A program made the position numbers and the translations under genes. The notes below the pieces were generated by a model that was not told where the DNA came from, did no database searches, and worked only from the letters and a program-made list of their open reading frames with translations. From Aquimarina pacifica (GTDB taxonomy: Bacteria > Bacteroidota > Bacteroidia > Flavobacteriales > Flavobacteriaceae), in contig NZ_JACC01000011.1 of assembly GCF_000520955.1 (NCBI RefSeq), forward strand, positions 96,696-160,695: DNA of 64,000 bases, read 5' to 3'. Of the stretch, positions 63,500 to 64,000 are shown piece by piece. Position 1 is the first letter of the stretch, and every line of letters begins with the position of its first letter.

Positions 63500-63625
63500 T
63501 CATTCCAAAAAATGATTAAAATAGTTACATAGCGTCCTTTTTTGTCCGGATGTTTCTATAATCCATCGACAATCACATGGATTGTATAGAGATGGTACTA
63601 CGGTATGTAATCTACTTTGTTTCAT
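63500..63625 (-). CDS. Possible 41-residue Cys-containing peptide
   Basis: The ATG at 63625 reads MKQSRLHTVVPSLYNPCDCR, continues for 21 residues to TGA at 63500, and is followed by the terminator at 63441-63472. The NPCDC motif and the tight fit before a strong terminator suggest a real small gene or an RNA with that terminator. No promoter was identified. Confidence 0.3.
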   Translation of the reverse strand: MKQSRLHTVVPSLYNPCDCRWIIETSGQKRTLCNYFNHFLE

Positions 63626-64000
63626 TTTAAATATCTGTGGGACAAATATCCGAAATTTTAGGATTATTTCCTAAAATAATGTTAAATAAAACATTGCATT
63701 ACATAAGGTTAAGGCTATATAATCTGGACAAGAAATAAGTGACGTTGTAAAAAATAGAATTTGGTAAGGTACCGAGGTATTTGCTTTATAAACATAGATC
63801 AATTGGTTTGGTTAAAGACCAAATGTATGGTAGTAGCATTTCATAAGAAATAATGACCGAGGGAAGTAGTATCCTGAGTGAGGGAAGTAGTAATTCTTAT
63901 AAGTAATCAATATTATGATCCATTTTGATAATAGTAACCAAAAACCTGCAGAAAAGTTTATTTCTATAGGTTGACACTATCCCGCAAAGTGTGTAATTAA
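63626..64000. other. End of window with a 13-bp direct repeat
   Basis: There is no clear gene before the window edge. GAGGGAAGTAGTA occurs at 63859-63871 and 63880-63892, 21 bp apart start to start, a spacing typical of response-regulator sites. Confidence 0.45.

Overview
The window looks like part of the chromosome of a marine member of the Bacteroidetes, most likely a Flavobacteriaceae (Aquimarina/Kordia-like; inferred from gene content only). The DNA is AT-rich and Shine-Dalgarno motifs are scarce. Several promoters fit the Bacteroidetes pattern TTTG-N19-TAnnTTTG. Typical families are present: SusC/SusD, a type IX secretion sorting domain, LytTR regulators, TPR sensor kinases and an alginate lyase. 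I recognise no tRNA, rRNA, CRISPR array, complete insertion sequence or prophage.

Layout. (1) 1-306: the start of a GatZ/AgaZ-like tagatose-bisphosphate aldolase subunit on the minus strand. (2) 859-13987: a SusC/SusD pair followed by two tandem FG-GAP/ASPIC-UnbV lipoproteins and a vanadium-haloperoxidase/PAP2-type lipoprotein with a complete active site. (3) 14174-19834: a DMT-family transporter, a DUF4874/DUF4832 lipoprotein, and a divergent DeoR regulator/AgaS sugar-phosphate isomerase pair with tandem TTTCGAAA operators. With gatZ these suggest galactosamine or tagatose-phosphate catabolism. (4) 20343-26162: a tight seven-gene signalling operon (receiver, H-NOX heme sensor, PAS histidine kinase, FIST sensor, second kinase, Hpt, LytTR response regulator) running towards a very large T9SS-secreted DUF4114 protein (26286-30311). 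(5) 30584-39268: single genes: unknown secreted proteins, a CPBP protease, a membrane LytTR protein, an AraC/MFS divergent pair, pirin and a Crp/Fnr regulator. (6) 39358-51995: an exopolysaccharide locus with a TPR/beta-barrel exporter, two STAS proteins, a flippase, GT4 and GT2 glycosyltransferases, a giant GT-C-like membrane protein, an Ig-like protein and a GH5-like hydrolase. (7) 52422-58652: a CBM32-PL7 alginate lyase, small conserved proteins, a sterol-desaturase-family hydroxylase, a small secreted protein and a MobA-like nucleotidyltransferase. (8) 58694-64000: an ECF sigma factor, a lipoprotein/TPR-kinase/response-regulator unit and very small genes among structured DNA.

How it may fit together. 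The strongest candidate for an undescribed system is region 4. It puts two families known to sense nitric oxide, H-NOX and FIST (the NosP fold), in one operon with two kinases of near-identical dimerisation segments, one Hpt and a LytTR output, next to an adhesin-like secreted protein. A LytTR-type operator (two ACCGTTTAT boxes 21 bp apart, plus weaker copies in phase) lies before the secreted protein at 57101-57460, and may be a remote target of this regulator or of the membrane LytTR protein. In region 6, three separate transcription units (STAS/flippase, GT4, GT2) share a promoter signature (TCGAA, 33 bp, TTTG or TTCG, then a CCC-AAAAT leader), which suggests one regulon. All functional links are inferences from sequence and gene order.
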